Shown here: one piece after another, positions 17,887 to 25,824 of the stretch | How the letters are laid out: every line of letters starts with the position of its first letter | How positions within the stretch are numbered: the first letter of the stretch is position 1 | DNA from: Blastococcus aurantiacus | Lineage (GTDB): Bacteria; Actinomycetota; Actinomycetes; Mycobacteriales; Geodermatophilaceae | Direction of reading: 5' to 3' | Assembly: GCF_900102425.1 (NCBI RefSeq) | Contig: NZ_FNBT01000001.1 | Location: 558,001-622,000, forward strand | Length of the DNA: 64,000 nucleotides | The notes under the pieces: model-generated | What the model was told of the DNA's origin: nothing | What the model saw: the letters and a program-made list of their open reading frames with translations, nothing else | The model's database searches: none | Made by a program: the position numbers and the translations under genes

Positions 17887-17893
17887 GCGCTGA

Positions 17894-17922
17894 ACCCTAT
17901 GGGAGGACGTCAGACCTGTCTG
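17894..17922 (-). promoter_or_regulatory. Promoter of the rsbQ-rsbP-like operon, leaderless
   Basis: On the minus strand a -35-like CAGACA (17917-17922) and a -10-like TAGGGT (17894-17899) are separated by 17 nt. The -10 ends 7 nt before the GTG of the hydrolase gene, so the mRNA should begin at or next to the start codon. Confidence 0.5.
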
Positions 17923-18122
17923 CGTCCCGGTGCGTTCCGGCTCCGGTGACGTGGGGTTACGTGCCGTGCGCGCACAGGCAGCCCCACCCGGCGTGCGGTA
18001 CCGGCTCGACCGATCCGTTCCGGAAGTCCCTGTCGTGGGGCGACCGCACCGTCCTACCCTCGCCGCGTCGTCCTGATCCGGAGCCGACCGGACCACCGGA
18101 CCGACGCCGAGCGAGGTGCGCC

Positions 18123-18881
18123 ATGACCGCCGTGCAGGTCCGTACCGGCACCCCTGCGCTGCCCCTCCCGAGGGGAGCCGCTGACGACGTGCTCCCCGCG
18201 CCGCCCGCCCCGGGCAGCCGCGCCGGCGCCCACCAGCGGGTGCTGCACCAGGTGGTGCGCCGCGAGCTGCGCCTGCTCGCGGACCTGCTGGGCTGGGCAC
18301 CCGCGGCGGAGCCCCGGCGCACGCGCACCCTGACCGGCCACGCCGATCTCGTCGGCCGGCTGCTGCTCGCGCACCACCGGCTGGAGCGCGACGCGCTGTG
18401 GCCCGCGCTGGTGGACGCCGTACCGGACGAGCACGCCGCCGCGGTGCGGGCCGCCGTGGCCGACTGGTCGGTCCGGTCCGCCCGCATCGATGCGCAGGTG
18501 CGCGACCTCGCCACCGCTGCGCGGCAGTGGGCGGTGGCGGGCACCCCCGCCGCCCGGGACGTCGTGGCGAGGGGCTGCCTCCGGCTGGCCGACGCCGTCG
18601 ACGCCCACACCGCGGCCGAGGAGCGCGACCTTGTGCCGCTGCTGGACGCCTACCTGGACACCCGCCGCTGGGCCGCCGTCGCCTCGGCGGGCGCCTGCCG
18701 GCTGACCGGCCGGGAGCGGCGGCTCGTCCTCGGGCTGGCGCTCGAGGACTCGTGCGCCCACGACCGGGCCCGCCTGCTCGTGGGCCTGCCCCGGCGGCAG
18801 CGCTGGGCGTGGCGGCTGGCCGGGGCCCGCCGCTACCGCGGGGCCGTCGTGCGTCTGCGGGGTGCGCCGCCGGCGGCGTAG
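18123..18881 (+). CDS. Hemerythrin HHE domain protein, second copy
   Basis: This 252-residue protein has an HHE cation-binding domain (about 38-180). Helix 1 (HQRVLHQVVRRELRLLADLL) matches helix 1 of the hemerythrin at 6383-7048. Further ligand-like residues occur in LLLAHHRLERDALWPAL and DAVDAHTAAEERDLVPLL. The C-terminus (WRLAGARRYRGAVVRLRG) is strongly basic. It probably binds a di-iron centre and senses or buffers oxidants. The ATG follows a weak GCGAGG ribosome site. The 236-bp gap before it holds the promoter of the divergent rsbQ-like gene and no other gene that I can see. Confidence 0.82.
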   Translation: MTAVQVRTGTPALPLPRGAADDVLPAPPAPGSRAGAHQRVLHQVVRRELRLLADLLGWAPAAEPRRTRTLTGHADLVGRLLLAHHRLERDALWPALVDAVPDEHAAAVRAAVADWSVRSARIDAQVRDLATAARQWAVAGTPAARDVVARGCLRLADAVDAHTAAEERDLVPLLDAYLDTRRWAAVASAGACRLTGRERRLVLGLALEDSCAHDRARLLVGLPRRQRWAWRLAGARRYRGAVVRLRGAPPAA

Positions 18882-18891
18882 GCGGACGGGG

Positions 18892-19056
18892 TCAGTAGCG
18901 CGACGTGCCGCAGTCGGCGCACCGCTTGCGGACGGCGTTGGTCTCGGTCCGGCAGTTGTCGCAGGTCCAGGTGTCGGCGTGGGCGGAGCCGTCGGGAGCG
19001 GTGCGGCCGTCGGGAGCGGTGCGGACGTCCGGTCGCTCCAGCGTGCTGGTGGTCAT
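18892..19056 (-). CDS. 54-residue zinc-ribbon protein (RanBP2-like Cys4 finger)
   Basis: This short gene encodes 54 residues. The first 29 are Thr/Pro/Asp-rich with a doubled RTAPDG unit. The C-terminal 25 residues contain W-x-C-x2-C-x10-C-x2-C (Trp30, Cys32, Cys35, Cys46, Cys49), the spacing of RanBP2-type zinc fingers. The ATG is preceded by a strong AGGAGGAG ribosome site 6 nt away, good evidence that it is translated. A TAGCGT box further upstream could be the -10. It ends 10 bp from the 3' end of the convergent hemerythrin gene. Binding of RNA, DNA or protein is possible but not shown. Confidence 0.75.
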   Translation of the reverse strand: MTTSTLERPDVRTAPDGRTAPDGSAHADTWTCDNCRTETNAVRKRCADCGTSRY

Positions 19057-19181
19057 GGTGGTTCTCCTCCTCTAGCGGACGCAGACGACGCTAGGCAGCC
19101 GCTGTGTCGGGAAGGTGTCCACGGAGTTGCCAATCGCCTGGGCGGCGATGAGTTGGCTCACCCGCCGTGGTCTGTCCCCCC

Positions 19182-19835
19182 GTGACGTCCTTCGTGCTGG
19201 TCCCCGGGGCCGGCGGCAGCGCCTCCTACTGGCACCGGCTGCTGCCCGAGCTGGAGCGCCTCGGGCACCGCGCCCTCGCCGTCGGCCTGCCCGCCGCCGA
19301 TCCGTCGGCCGGACTCGCCGTCTACGCCGACGCCGTCGTCGATGCGGTGCGCACTGAGCTCGGGGACTCCCCCGAGCCCGTGGTGCTCGTGGCGCATTCG
19401 CTGGGCGGTCTGACCGCGCCGCTGGTGTGCGACCGGCTGCCGGTGCGCCTGCTGGTGCTGGTCAACGCGATGGTGCCCAGCCCGGGCGAGACCGGGGGTG
19501 CATGGTGGGCCAACACCGGTCACCGCGATCCCGGCGACACCACCGAGGCGTTCTTCCACGACGTGCCCGCCGACGTCGTCGCCGCCGTGCAGGACGAGCC
19601 GTTCGAGCAGACCGGCCGCCCCTTCGAGGACCCGTGGCCGCTGGACCGCTGGCCCGACGTGCCCACGCGGGTGCTGGCCGGCCGCGACGACCGCTTCTTC
19701 CCCCTGGAGTTCCAGCGCCGGGTGGCCGCCGACCGGCTGGGCCTCCCGGTCGACGAGGTCCCCGGCGGGCACCTGGTCGCCCTCAGCCGGCCGGTCGAGC
19801 TCGCGGAGCGGCTGGTCGCCTACCTGGCCGGCTGA
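19182..19835 (+). CDS. Alpha/beta hydrolase
   Basis: This 217-residue hydrolase has the oxyanion segment FVLVPGAGGSASYW, the nucleophile elbow VLVAHSLGGLTAP, an acid segment in VLAGRDDRFFP, and a catalytic His in VPGGHLVALSRP. Its small size and AHSLGG elbow match actinobacterial esterase-like proteins with no fixed substrate. The GTG at 19182 is preferred to an in-frame GTG at 19167 because the family begins directly with the first strand. It stands alone between the zinc-ribbon gene and helD. Confidence 0.8.
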   Translation: MTSFVLVPGAGGSASYWHRLLPELERLGHRALAVGLPAADPSAGLAVYADAVVDAVRTELGDSPEPVVLVAHSLGGLTAPLVCDRLPVRLLVLVNAMVPSPGETGGAWWANTGHRDPGDTTEAFFHDVPADVVAAVQDEPFEQTGRPFEDPWPLDRWPDVPTRVLAGRDDRFFPLEFQRRVAADRLGLPVDEVPGGHLVALSRPVELAERLVAYLAG

Positions 19836-19846
19836 CCTGGCGCGCG

Positions 19847-19852
19847 CATAAT
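19847..19852 (+). promoter_or_regulatory. Possible -10 box upstream of helD (CATAAT)
   Basis: CATAAT is the most AT-rich hexamer in the 83-bp gap before helD and lies about 65 nt from its TTG start. A 12-bp perfect palindrome (GGGCGGCCGCCC) follows immediately at 19853-19865 and could be an operator. I see no convincing -35. I also do not see the rifamycin-associated element known upstream of some helR genes. Confidence 0.35.
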
Positions 19853-19918
19853 GGGCGGCCGCCCCGACCGGCGCTCCCTCCCGGGATGTAGTGCACGTCC
19901 GACCGAAAGCGGCACGAC

Positions 19919-22231
19919 TTGTCGACAGCTCCGACCGCGGGCACCCCCGACTCCGGGATCGCCGCGGAGCAGCCCTACGTGACCGCGCTGTTCGACCGGC
20001 TGGACGAGGTGCGCGAGCGCAGCGTGGGCCGGCTCGCCGACGCGCTCGCCCTGGTGCCGCACAACCCGCAGGCGGTCGGCGAGCGCGAGGCCTCCGTCGA
20101 GCTGCACAGCCGGCGCATCGTCGCCCTCGACGCCGCCGAGAGCGGCCTGGTCTTCGGGCGCCTGGACCGGCACGACTCCGGGACGCCGCGGTACATCGGC
20201 CGGATCGGGCTGTTCGCCGACGGCGCCGACGAGCCGCTGCTGGTCGACTGGCGGGCACCGGCCGCCCAGCCCTTCTACACGGCGACACCGCTGCACGACC
20301 AGGGCGTGCGGCGGCGCCGGCACATCCGCACCCGAGGCCGCACGGTCGTCAGCGTCGCCGACGAGACCCTCGACATCAGCGCGGCGGCCCTCGAGGGCGG
20401 CGGCAGCGAGCGCGGTGGGCTGGCCGGCGAGTCGGTGCTCCTCGCCGCGCTCAACGCCTCGCGCACCGGCCGGATGACCGACATCGTCCGCACCATCCAG
20501 GCCGAGCAGGACCGGATCATCCGCGCCGACGTCCGCGGCGTGCTGGTGGTGCAGGGCGGTCCGGGCACCGGGAAGACCGCCGTCGCGCTGCACCGCGCCG
20601 CCTACCTGCTCTACACGCACCGCGAGCGGCTGGCCCGCAGCGGTCTGCTCGTCGTCGGCCCCTCCCCGACCTTCCTCACCTACATCGCCGACGTGCTGCC
20701 CTCCCTCGGCGAGACCGGCGTCGTCCTCGCCGACCTCGGCGGACTGCGCCCCGGCCTGCAGGCGCACGCCCCGGAGGCGCCGGAGGTGGCCGAGGTCAAG
20801 GGCCGGCTGGCGATGGCCGACGTCGTCGCCGCGGCCGTGAAGCAGCGTCAGGCGGTGCTGGACCGCCCCGCCGAGATCACCATCGACGGCATCACGGTGC
20901 GGTTCACCAAGGCCGACGCCGCCCGCGTGCGCAGCCGCGCCCGGTCGGCGTCCCGCGTGCACAACGAGGCCCGCCCCGCCGCCGCGCGGACGGTGATCGA
21001 GCTGATCGCCCGCAAGTACGCGGACAAGCTGGGCGAGAACGTGCTCGGCGGGGCCAACCTGCTCGACCAGGGGGACGTCGCGGCGCTCCGCCGCGAGGTC
21101 TCGGCCGAGCCCGCCGTGCACGCCCTGATCGACCGGCTCTGGCCGCGGCTGACCGCCGAGCGGGTGCTGCGCGAACTCTTCGCGTCCCGCCGGCAGCTCG
21201 ACGCCGTCGCGACCGGCCTCACCGAGGCGGAGCGGGGGCTGCTGCACCGCCCCCCGTCCTCGCCGTGGACACCGGCCGACGTCCCGCTGCTGGAGGAGGT
21301 CGACGAGCTGCTCGGCATCGACGAGTCCGCGCAGCGCCGGGCCGAGGAGCGCGACCGGCAGCGCCGGCTCCGCGACGCCCAGGAGACCCTCGACATGCTG
21401 CACGGGTCCCGCTCGACGGACGCCGAGACCGAGGACGAGGCCGAGGAGCTGCTGGCCGGCGACCTGCTCGACGCCGAGGGGCTGGCGCAGCGGCAGGAGG
21501 AGACCGACTACCGCAGCACCGCCGAGCGGGCGGCGGCCGACCGCACCTGGACCTACGGGCACATCATCGTCGACGAGGCGCAGGAGCTCTCGGCGATGGC
21601 CTGGCGGCTGCTGGTGCGCCGCTGCCCCACCCGCTCGATGACGGTGGTCGGCGACGTCGCCCAGACCAGCACGCTCGCCGGGGCCACCAGCTGGGCGGAG
21701 GTGCTCGAGCCGCACCTGGGCCGCGGGTGGCAGCTGGAGGAGCTCACCGTCAACTACCGCACCCCGGCCGAGATCATGGCCGTGGCCGCCGAGGTGCTCG
21801 CCGCGACCGGGGCGCCCGCCTCCGCCGCGACCTCGGTCCGCTCGACCGGGGTGCAGCCCTGGGCCCAGCGGGCCGACGGGGACGAGCTGGCCGACGCCGT
21901 CGCCGAGGCCGCGCTCGAGCTGGACAAGGAGGAGGGCACGCTCGGCGTGCTGGTGCCGCACAGCCGGCTGGACGCCGTCCGCGCCGCCGTCGCCGCGAGG
22001 CTTCCCGCCGACCCCGGCCGCGCCGACGCCCCGGTCGTGCTGCCCCCGGAGGGCGCCAAGGGCCTGGAGTTCGACTCGGTGCTCGTGGTGGACCCGGCCG
22101 CGATCGTGAGCGAGGGCGTGCGCGGCTGGAACGACCTGTACGTGGTGCTCACCCGCGCGACCCAGCGGCTCGGCGTCCTGCACCCCGGCGACCTGCCGGC
22201 CGAGCTGTCCGGGCTCGAACAGCGCTCCTAG
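19919..22231 (+). CDS. helD: HelD-type RNA polymerase recycling ATPase (UvrD-like)
   Basis: This 770-residue protein matches actinobacterial HelD, which removes stalled or drug-bound RNA polymerase from DNA. The N-terminal coiled-coil secondary-channel arm (YVTALFDRLDEVRERS...) is followed by the family block ESGLVFGRLDRHDSGTPRYIGRIGLF and LLVDWRAPAAQPFYTAT. Walker A is GGPGTGKT (213-220), and the DEAQ-type Walker B is IIVDEAQE with Asp552/Glu553. Late SF1 motifs are VNYRTPAEI, LPPEGAKGLEFDSVLVVDP and YVVLTRATQRLGVL. The TTG start aligns with family N-termini. The related HelR gives rifamycin tolerance, but this protein looks more like plain HelD. Its stop overlaps the convergent P450 gene by 4 bp. 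Confidence 0.9.
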   Translation: MSTAPTAGTPDSGIAAEQPYVTALFDRLDEVRERSVGRLADALALVPHNPQAVGEREASVELHSRRIVALDAAESGLVFGRLDRHDSGTPRYIGRIGLFADGADEPLLVDWRAPAAQPFYTATPLHDQGVRRRRHIRTRGRTVVSVADETLDISAAALEGGGSERGGLAGESVLLAALNASRTGRMTDIVRTIQAEQDRIIRADVRGVLVVQGGPGTGKTAVALHRAAYLLYTHRERLARSGLLVVGPSPTFLTYIADVLPSLGETGVVLADLGGLRPGLQAHAPEAPEVAEVKGRLAMADVVAAAVKQRQAVLDRPAEITIDGITVRFTKADAARVRSRARSASRVHNEARPAAARTVIELIARKYADKLGENVLGGANLLDQGDVAALRREVSAEPAVHALIDRLWPRLTAERVLRELFASRRQLDAVATGLTEAERGLLHRPPSSPWTPADVPLLEEVDELLGIDESAQRRAEERDRQRRLRDAQETLDMLHGSRSTDAETEDEAEELLAGDLLDAEGLAQRQEETDYRSTAERAAADRTWTYGHIIVDEAQELSAMAWRLLVRRCPTRSMTVVGDVAQTSTLAGATSWAEVLEPHLGRGWQLEELTVNYRTPAEIMAVAAEVLAATGAPASAATSVRSTGVQPWAQRADGDELADAVAEAALELDKEEGTLGVLVPHSRLDAVRAAVAARLPADPGRADAPVVLPPEGAKGLEFDSVLVVDPAAIVSEGVRGWNDLYVVLTRATQRLGVLHPGDLPAELSGLEQRS

Positions 22232-23445
22232 CGGACGTCGAGGAGGACGCCGCTGTCCGGCCGGGCCGGGATGCGATGCAGCGCGATGGCGAGGTCCTGC
22301 TCGGGTGCGTCGAACTGGAGGCGAGCCAGCCGGACGGCGAGCGCGGACAGGAGGGCCACCGTCAGCTGCTCGCCCGGGCAGCGGTGGTTGGTGCGCGGAT
22401 CCCCCCCGCCCTGCGGCACGAGCTCGAACTCGCCGATCTCCCGGCCGAGGAACCGCTCCGGGCGGAACTCGTAGGGGTCGGGCCAGAGGTCGGCGTCGTG
22501 GTTCTGGCCGTAGAGGTCCAGCAGCACCACCGAGTTCTTCGGGATCCGCTCGCCGTCGTACGACGTCTCCTGCGGCGCGCGACCACCGATGAACGGTGCG
22601 AACGGGTAGTAGCGGCGCACCTCGTGCGCCCAGGCCTCGGCGAAGGACGGGTCGCCGGAGGCCAGCCGGTCGCGGTACTCCGGCCAGCGGATGAGCGCGT
22701 GGCCGGAGAAGGCCATGAACCAGGCGACGGCGGTGGTCGGCCGGATGATGTTGAGCAGCTCGACCGCGGCCACGCGCGGGTCCAGCTGCTCGCCGTCGGC
22801 GTCGGTGTGCCGGGCGACGACGTCGACCGCACTGCCCTCGGGCACGGTCGCCGTCCCGCTGCGCACGTCGGTCACCAGCTGGGACAGCCAGGCCTCGCGC
22901 CGCCCGCGCGCCTTCCGCGCCCGCCAGTGCCGGGGGCCGCCGGTCGCGAAGCCGTCGACCATCGACACCAGGTCGCGGGCCAGGGCGGGCACCTCGTCGT
23001 CGGGGATCGGCACGCCGGCCCAGCGGCAGACCGTGCCCGCGATGACCTGCGCGGACTCGTCGTGCAGCACGATGCGGCGGCCGTGCCAGCCCGCGGCGGC
23101 GTCGTCCCAGGCGGAGGTGGCCTGCTCCACCAGCGCTGCGATGCCGTCCTCGCGCATGAGCAGCGCGACGAACATCGCCTTGCGCACGCGGTGCATCTCG
23201 CCGTCCAGGGTGTGCACGGCACCCTTGCCGAACAGCGTGCCCTGCACCGGCTCGGGGATGGCGTGCGCCCGGCGGACGTGGTCCTCGTCGTAGAGGAAGC
23301 GCGCGGCGTCGGGACCCTCGATGCCGAGCACCTTGAGGCCGCCCAGCCGGGTCGGGACCGTGCGCCGGCCCAGCTGCCGCCGCTTGTCGGGCAGCCAACC
23401 GTACCCCCGGGTCAGGAACTGCAGACCGTTCTCGAGTCGCGCCAT
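22228..23445 (-). CDS. CYP152-type cytochrome P450 (fatty-acid peroxygenase)
   Basis: This 405-residue haem protein has the features of CYP152 peroxygenases, which use H2O2 rather than a redox partner. The haem loop is GGGDPRTNHRCPGEQ with proximal Cys356, longer than the usual FxxGxxxCxG. The I-helix reads NIIRPTTAVAWF, where Arg235-Pro236 replaces the acid-Thr pair. In P450 BS-beta the equivalent Arg-Pro binds the fatty-acid carboxylate. EVRRYYPFAPF supplies the ExxR motif. Likely activity is alpha- or beta-hydroxylation, or decarboxylation to alkenes, of fatty acids; the choice cannot be read from sequence. No ferredoxin gene is nearby, which agrees. Confidence 0.88.
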   Translation of the reverse strand: MARLENGLQFLTRGYGWLPDKRRQLGRRTVPTRLGGLKVLGIEGPDAARFLYDEDHVRRAHAIPEPVQGTLFGKGAVHTLDGEMHRVRKAMFVALLMREDGIAALVEQATSAWDDAAAGWHGRRIVLHDESAQVIAGTVCRWAGVPIPDDEVPALARDLVSMVDGFATGGPRHWRARKARGRREAWLSQLVTDVRSGTATVPEGSAVDVVARHTDADGEQLDPRVAAVELLNIIRPTTAVAWFMAFSGHALIRWPEYRDRLASGDPSFAEAWAHEVRRYYPFAPFIGGRAPQETSYDGERIPKNSVVLLDLYGQNHDADLWPDPYEFRPERFLGREIGEFELVPQGGGDPRTNHRCPGEQLTVALLSALAVRLARLQFDAPEQDLAIALHRIPARPDSGVLLDVR

Positions 23446-23485
23446 GCCTGGGCGGTTTCCCCGGTGGTCGCCGCCGCAACCGCGG

Positions 23486-25018
23486 TCAGTCCCCCCGCTG
23501 CAGCCCCAGCCGGCGCAGCAGCGCCGCCACCTGCCGGCCGGCGCCGGAGGACCCGTCGTCGGGCACGAGGTCGGCGACGGTCGCCAGGGCGTCGGCCAGG
23601 GCGCGCTCCTCCTCGTCGAGCAGCCCCCGGTAGGCGGGGTCGAGCAGGTAGCCGTTGGGCGGTGTGGACAGGCAGCCGATGAGGTCCAGCAGCACCTCCA
23701 GGCGCCGGGCCGCCTCCGCTGCCGGGACGTCGTCGTCGGCCATGGCGACGGTCTCCACGTCCCGCTCCCACAGGCGGGCGCGCGCCACGTCCCGCCGCAG
23801 GGTCAGCACCGTGCCGCTGCGGTGCACGCGGCCGGACCCCTCCAGCCGCAGGGCGCTGCGCACCTCGTGGGCGATCCGGATGAGGTCGTCGTCGAGCATC
23901 GAGGTGCCCACGAAGAGCACGTGCCGGGTGAGCAGCAGCGAGTGCAGCACCCCGGCCAGGGCTGCCCGGGAGTCGCCGTGGCGCAGGTACTCCTCGCGGG
24001 TCAGCACGATGCTCTCGGGGCGGGCGGCGTCCCCGTGCAGCTTGAGCAGCCACGGTGCCCCGGGCCGGGCCTCCTCGAAGGGCAGCACGCGGAGGCTGCG
24101 GCCCATGTCGGCGGCCGCCTGCTCCAGCAGCGGGTCGTAGTTGGTGGTGACGAACTCCTGCACGGGCAGGTCGGCGATCAGCGCGTGGGCCAGCGCGTAC
24201 GGCCCGGGCCCGAACCGCTCCTTGACGTAGGCCTCCAGCGCCTCGTTGCCCAGCTCACGGGCCAGCAGCGCCGCGGAGTCCTGCGGCGGCAGCCCGGTCA
24301 GCCCGGCCCGCACCTCGTCGTCCAGCCCGGTGCGCCCGGCCAGCTCGTCGACCAGCTGTTCCCACGTCGGCAGCCCCGCCGCCGCGCTGACCCCCGCGCC
24401 GAGGAAGACGGCCAGCTGACCGCGGCCGGCCCGGTCCCCCAGCTGCCGGGCCAGCTCCTGCAGGTGCTCCGGCAGGTCCCAGCCGCCGTCCTCGCCGCGT
24501 CGCACCCGCTGCGCCGCGGCCAGGTCGCTGGGCCGCTTGAGCACCAGGGCCACGTCGAAGCCGTGCTCGTGCGCGGCCTCGCGGAGCACCGGCAGCAGCT
24601 GCTGCAGCAGCGCGCCGCGCATGCCGGCGGCGCCGCCCCAGCCGGTACCCAGCGCCGGGAGCCCCACCAGCCGGCGCGCCCGTCCGTGCGCCGGTTCGGG
24701 CACCGCTCGTCGCGCGACCGCGTCCAGCGCCTCGCGGGCGCCCTCCAGCAGCCAGGGCAGCCCGCGGCCCTCGTCGTCCACCGTGTCGACGAGCCAGGTC
24801 CGCCGGGCGCCGTCCCCCGGGACCTCCAGCACCCGCTCGCCGGCCTCCCACGCCAGCCCCACGCACGCTCCGGCGTCGTCGGCGTCGGAGACCAGCTCGG
24901 CGGGCAGCAGCGGGCACCAGCCCGGCGAGACCCGCAGGCTGCGTCCGGTCGGCACCAGGACGTCGTCGCAGGACAGGCGGGTGAGGTCTGCACCCACCAC
25001 GAAGACGTGTCCGCTCAC
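23486..25018 (-). CDS. Two-domain protein: macro-like N-terminus and SIR2 domain
   Basis: This 510-residue cytoplasmic protein has a clear SIR2-type NAD-binding domain from about residue 195. It includes FLGAGVSAAAGLPTW (GAGVS at 207-211), FVTTNYDPLLEQ (Asn293) and WLLKLHGDA (catalytic-type His328), ending near HVLFVGTSMLDDDL. The N-terminal 180 residues resemble a macro domain: VFVVGADLTRLSCDDVLVPTG at the start, PALGTGWGGAAGMRGAL in the middle and DVALVL at the end. This part is my structural guess. SIR2 domains of this kind act as NADases in anti-phage systems such as Thoeris and DSR. A fused macro-type module could bind an ADP-ribose-derived signal. No partner defence gene adjoins it. A non-defence role is possible. 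Confidence 0.7.
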   Translation of the reverse strand: MSGHVFVVGADLTRLSCDDVLVPTGRSLRVSPGWCPLLPAELVSDADDAGACVGLAWEAGERVLEVPGDGARRTWLVDTVDDEGRGLPWLLEGAREALDAVARRAVPEPAHGRARRLVGLPALGTGWGGAAGMRGALLQQLLPVLREAAHEHGFDVALVLKRPSDLAAAQRVRRGEDGGWDLPEHLQELARQLGDRAGRGQLAVFLGAGVSAAAGLPTWEQLVDELAGRTGLDDEVRAGLTGLPPQDSAALLARELGNEALEAYVKERFGPGPYALAHALIADLPVQEFVTTNYDPLLEQAAADMGRSLRVLPFEEARPGAPWLLKLHGDAARPESIVLTREEYLRHGDSRAALAGVLHSLLLTRHVLFVGTSMLDDDLIRIAHEVRSALRLEGSGRVHRSGTVLTLRRDVARARLWERDVETVAMADDDVPAAEAARRLEVLLDLIGCLSTPPNGYLLDPAYRGLLDEEERALADALATVADLVPDDGSSGAGRQVAALLRRLGLQRGD

Positions 25019-25079
25019 GTCCTGCCCCTACCCGCCGGGCCGCCCCGACGACACGGTTCCGTGCCGGACCCTCCGGCGC

Positions 25080-25724
25080 TCAGGCGCCGCAGCCACCCGC
25101 TCCGCAGGCGCAGCCGCCGCACCCACCGCCGGTCGGCGCGGGTGCCGGCTGGGCGGCGACCGCGCGCAGGTTCACCGCGCTGACCAGCACCGGCACCGCC
25201 AGGACGGCGACGGCCAGGGCGGCCACCACCGTCGCGGCGTCGGCCGCGCGGTCCCAGTCCTTCGCGACGCCGGTGACGACCAGCAGGCCGGTGACCAGCA
25301 CGCCCCACACGAGCAACGCCTGACCGGCGCGGCGGGCGGTGCCGCTGCGGGTGAGCAGCGCCAGCGCACCGCCCAGGAGCAGCACCGGCACCCCCACCAG
25401 CAGCACGCGGGCGGCCGCGACGCCGGACACCAGCGCGATGACGAGCGCCGCCACGCCGGCGACGGCGGCCACCGAACCGAGGGTCCGGGCGCGGCCGGCC
25501 AGCTCGCCGTCCAGGCCCGGCGCGCTGCGCAGCAGCACGCCGCCGCGGACCGCGAGGAAAAGACCCAGCGCGCCGAGGAGCAGCCGTGCGCCGCCGTCGG
25601 ACCACGCGATCGACATCCCGGCGACGACGAGCATCGCCACGCCCAGCGCGAGCCACTGCGGCCACGCCCGTCGGGCGACCTCGCGGGTCGGCTGGGCGGT
25701 CAGGACGGTTCCGGCGCTCGACAC
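25080..25724 (-). CDS. Multi-pass membrane protein with Cys/Gly-rich C-terminal tail
   Basis: I do not recognise this 214-residue protein. It has five to six hydrophobic segments, for example WLALGVAMLVVAGMSIAW, LLLGALGLFLAVRGGVLL, VLLVGVPVLLLGGALALL, ALLVWGVLVTGLLVVTGVA and VVAALAVAVLAVPVLVSAV. It ends in a tail with four Cys in C-x2-C-x-C-x4-C (GGGCGGCACGAGGCGA), a possible metal or haem-less redox site. The GTG at 25724 is preferred because earlier in-frame codons give an Arg/Pro-rich N-terminus. It is divergent from the DUF1206 gene. Confidence 0.6.
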   Translation of the reverse strand: MSSAGTVLTAQPTREVARRAWPQWLALGVAMLVVAGMSIAWSDGGARLLLGALGLFLAVRGGVLLRSAPGLDGELAGRARTLGSVAAVAGVAALVIALVSGVAAARVLLVGVPVLLLGGALALLTRSGTARRAGQALLVWGVLVTGLLVVTGVAKDWDRAADAATVVAALAVAVLAVPVLVSAVNLRAVAAQPAPAPTGGGCGGCACGAGGCGA

Positions 25725-25824
25725 GCCTCCAGTGTCCCTCACCCGTGCGGGCACGGCGGCAGGCACCGCACCCACATGCGTGCCACGCTGAGGCGTTGAT
25801 CTTCTTCTCCGATCGAGGTGGGCC

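Noticed and set aside
19836..19918. Rifamycin-associated element before helD
   Set aside because: The known inverted repeat with GGGGCTTGC is not present; only a GC palindrome is seen.
23321..25183. Plus-strand open frame of 620 codons over the SIR2 gene
   Set aside because: Low-complexity antisense translation; the SIR2 motifs are on the minus strand.
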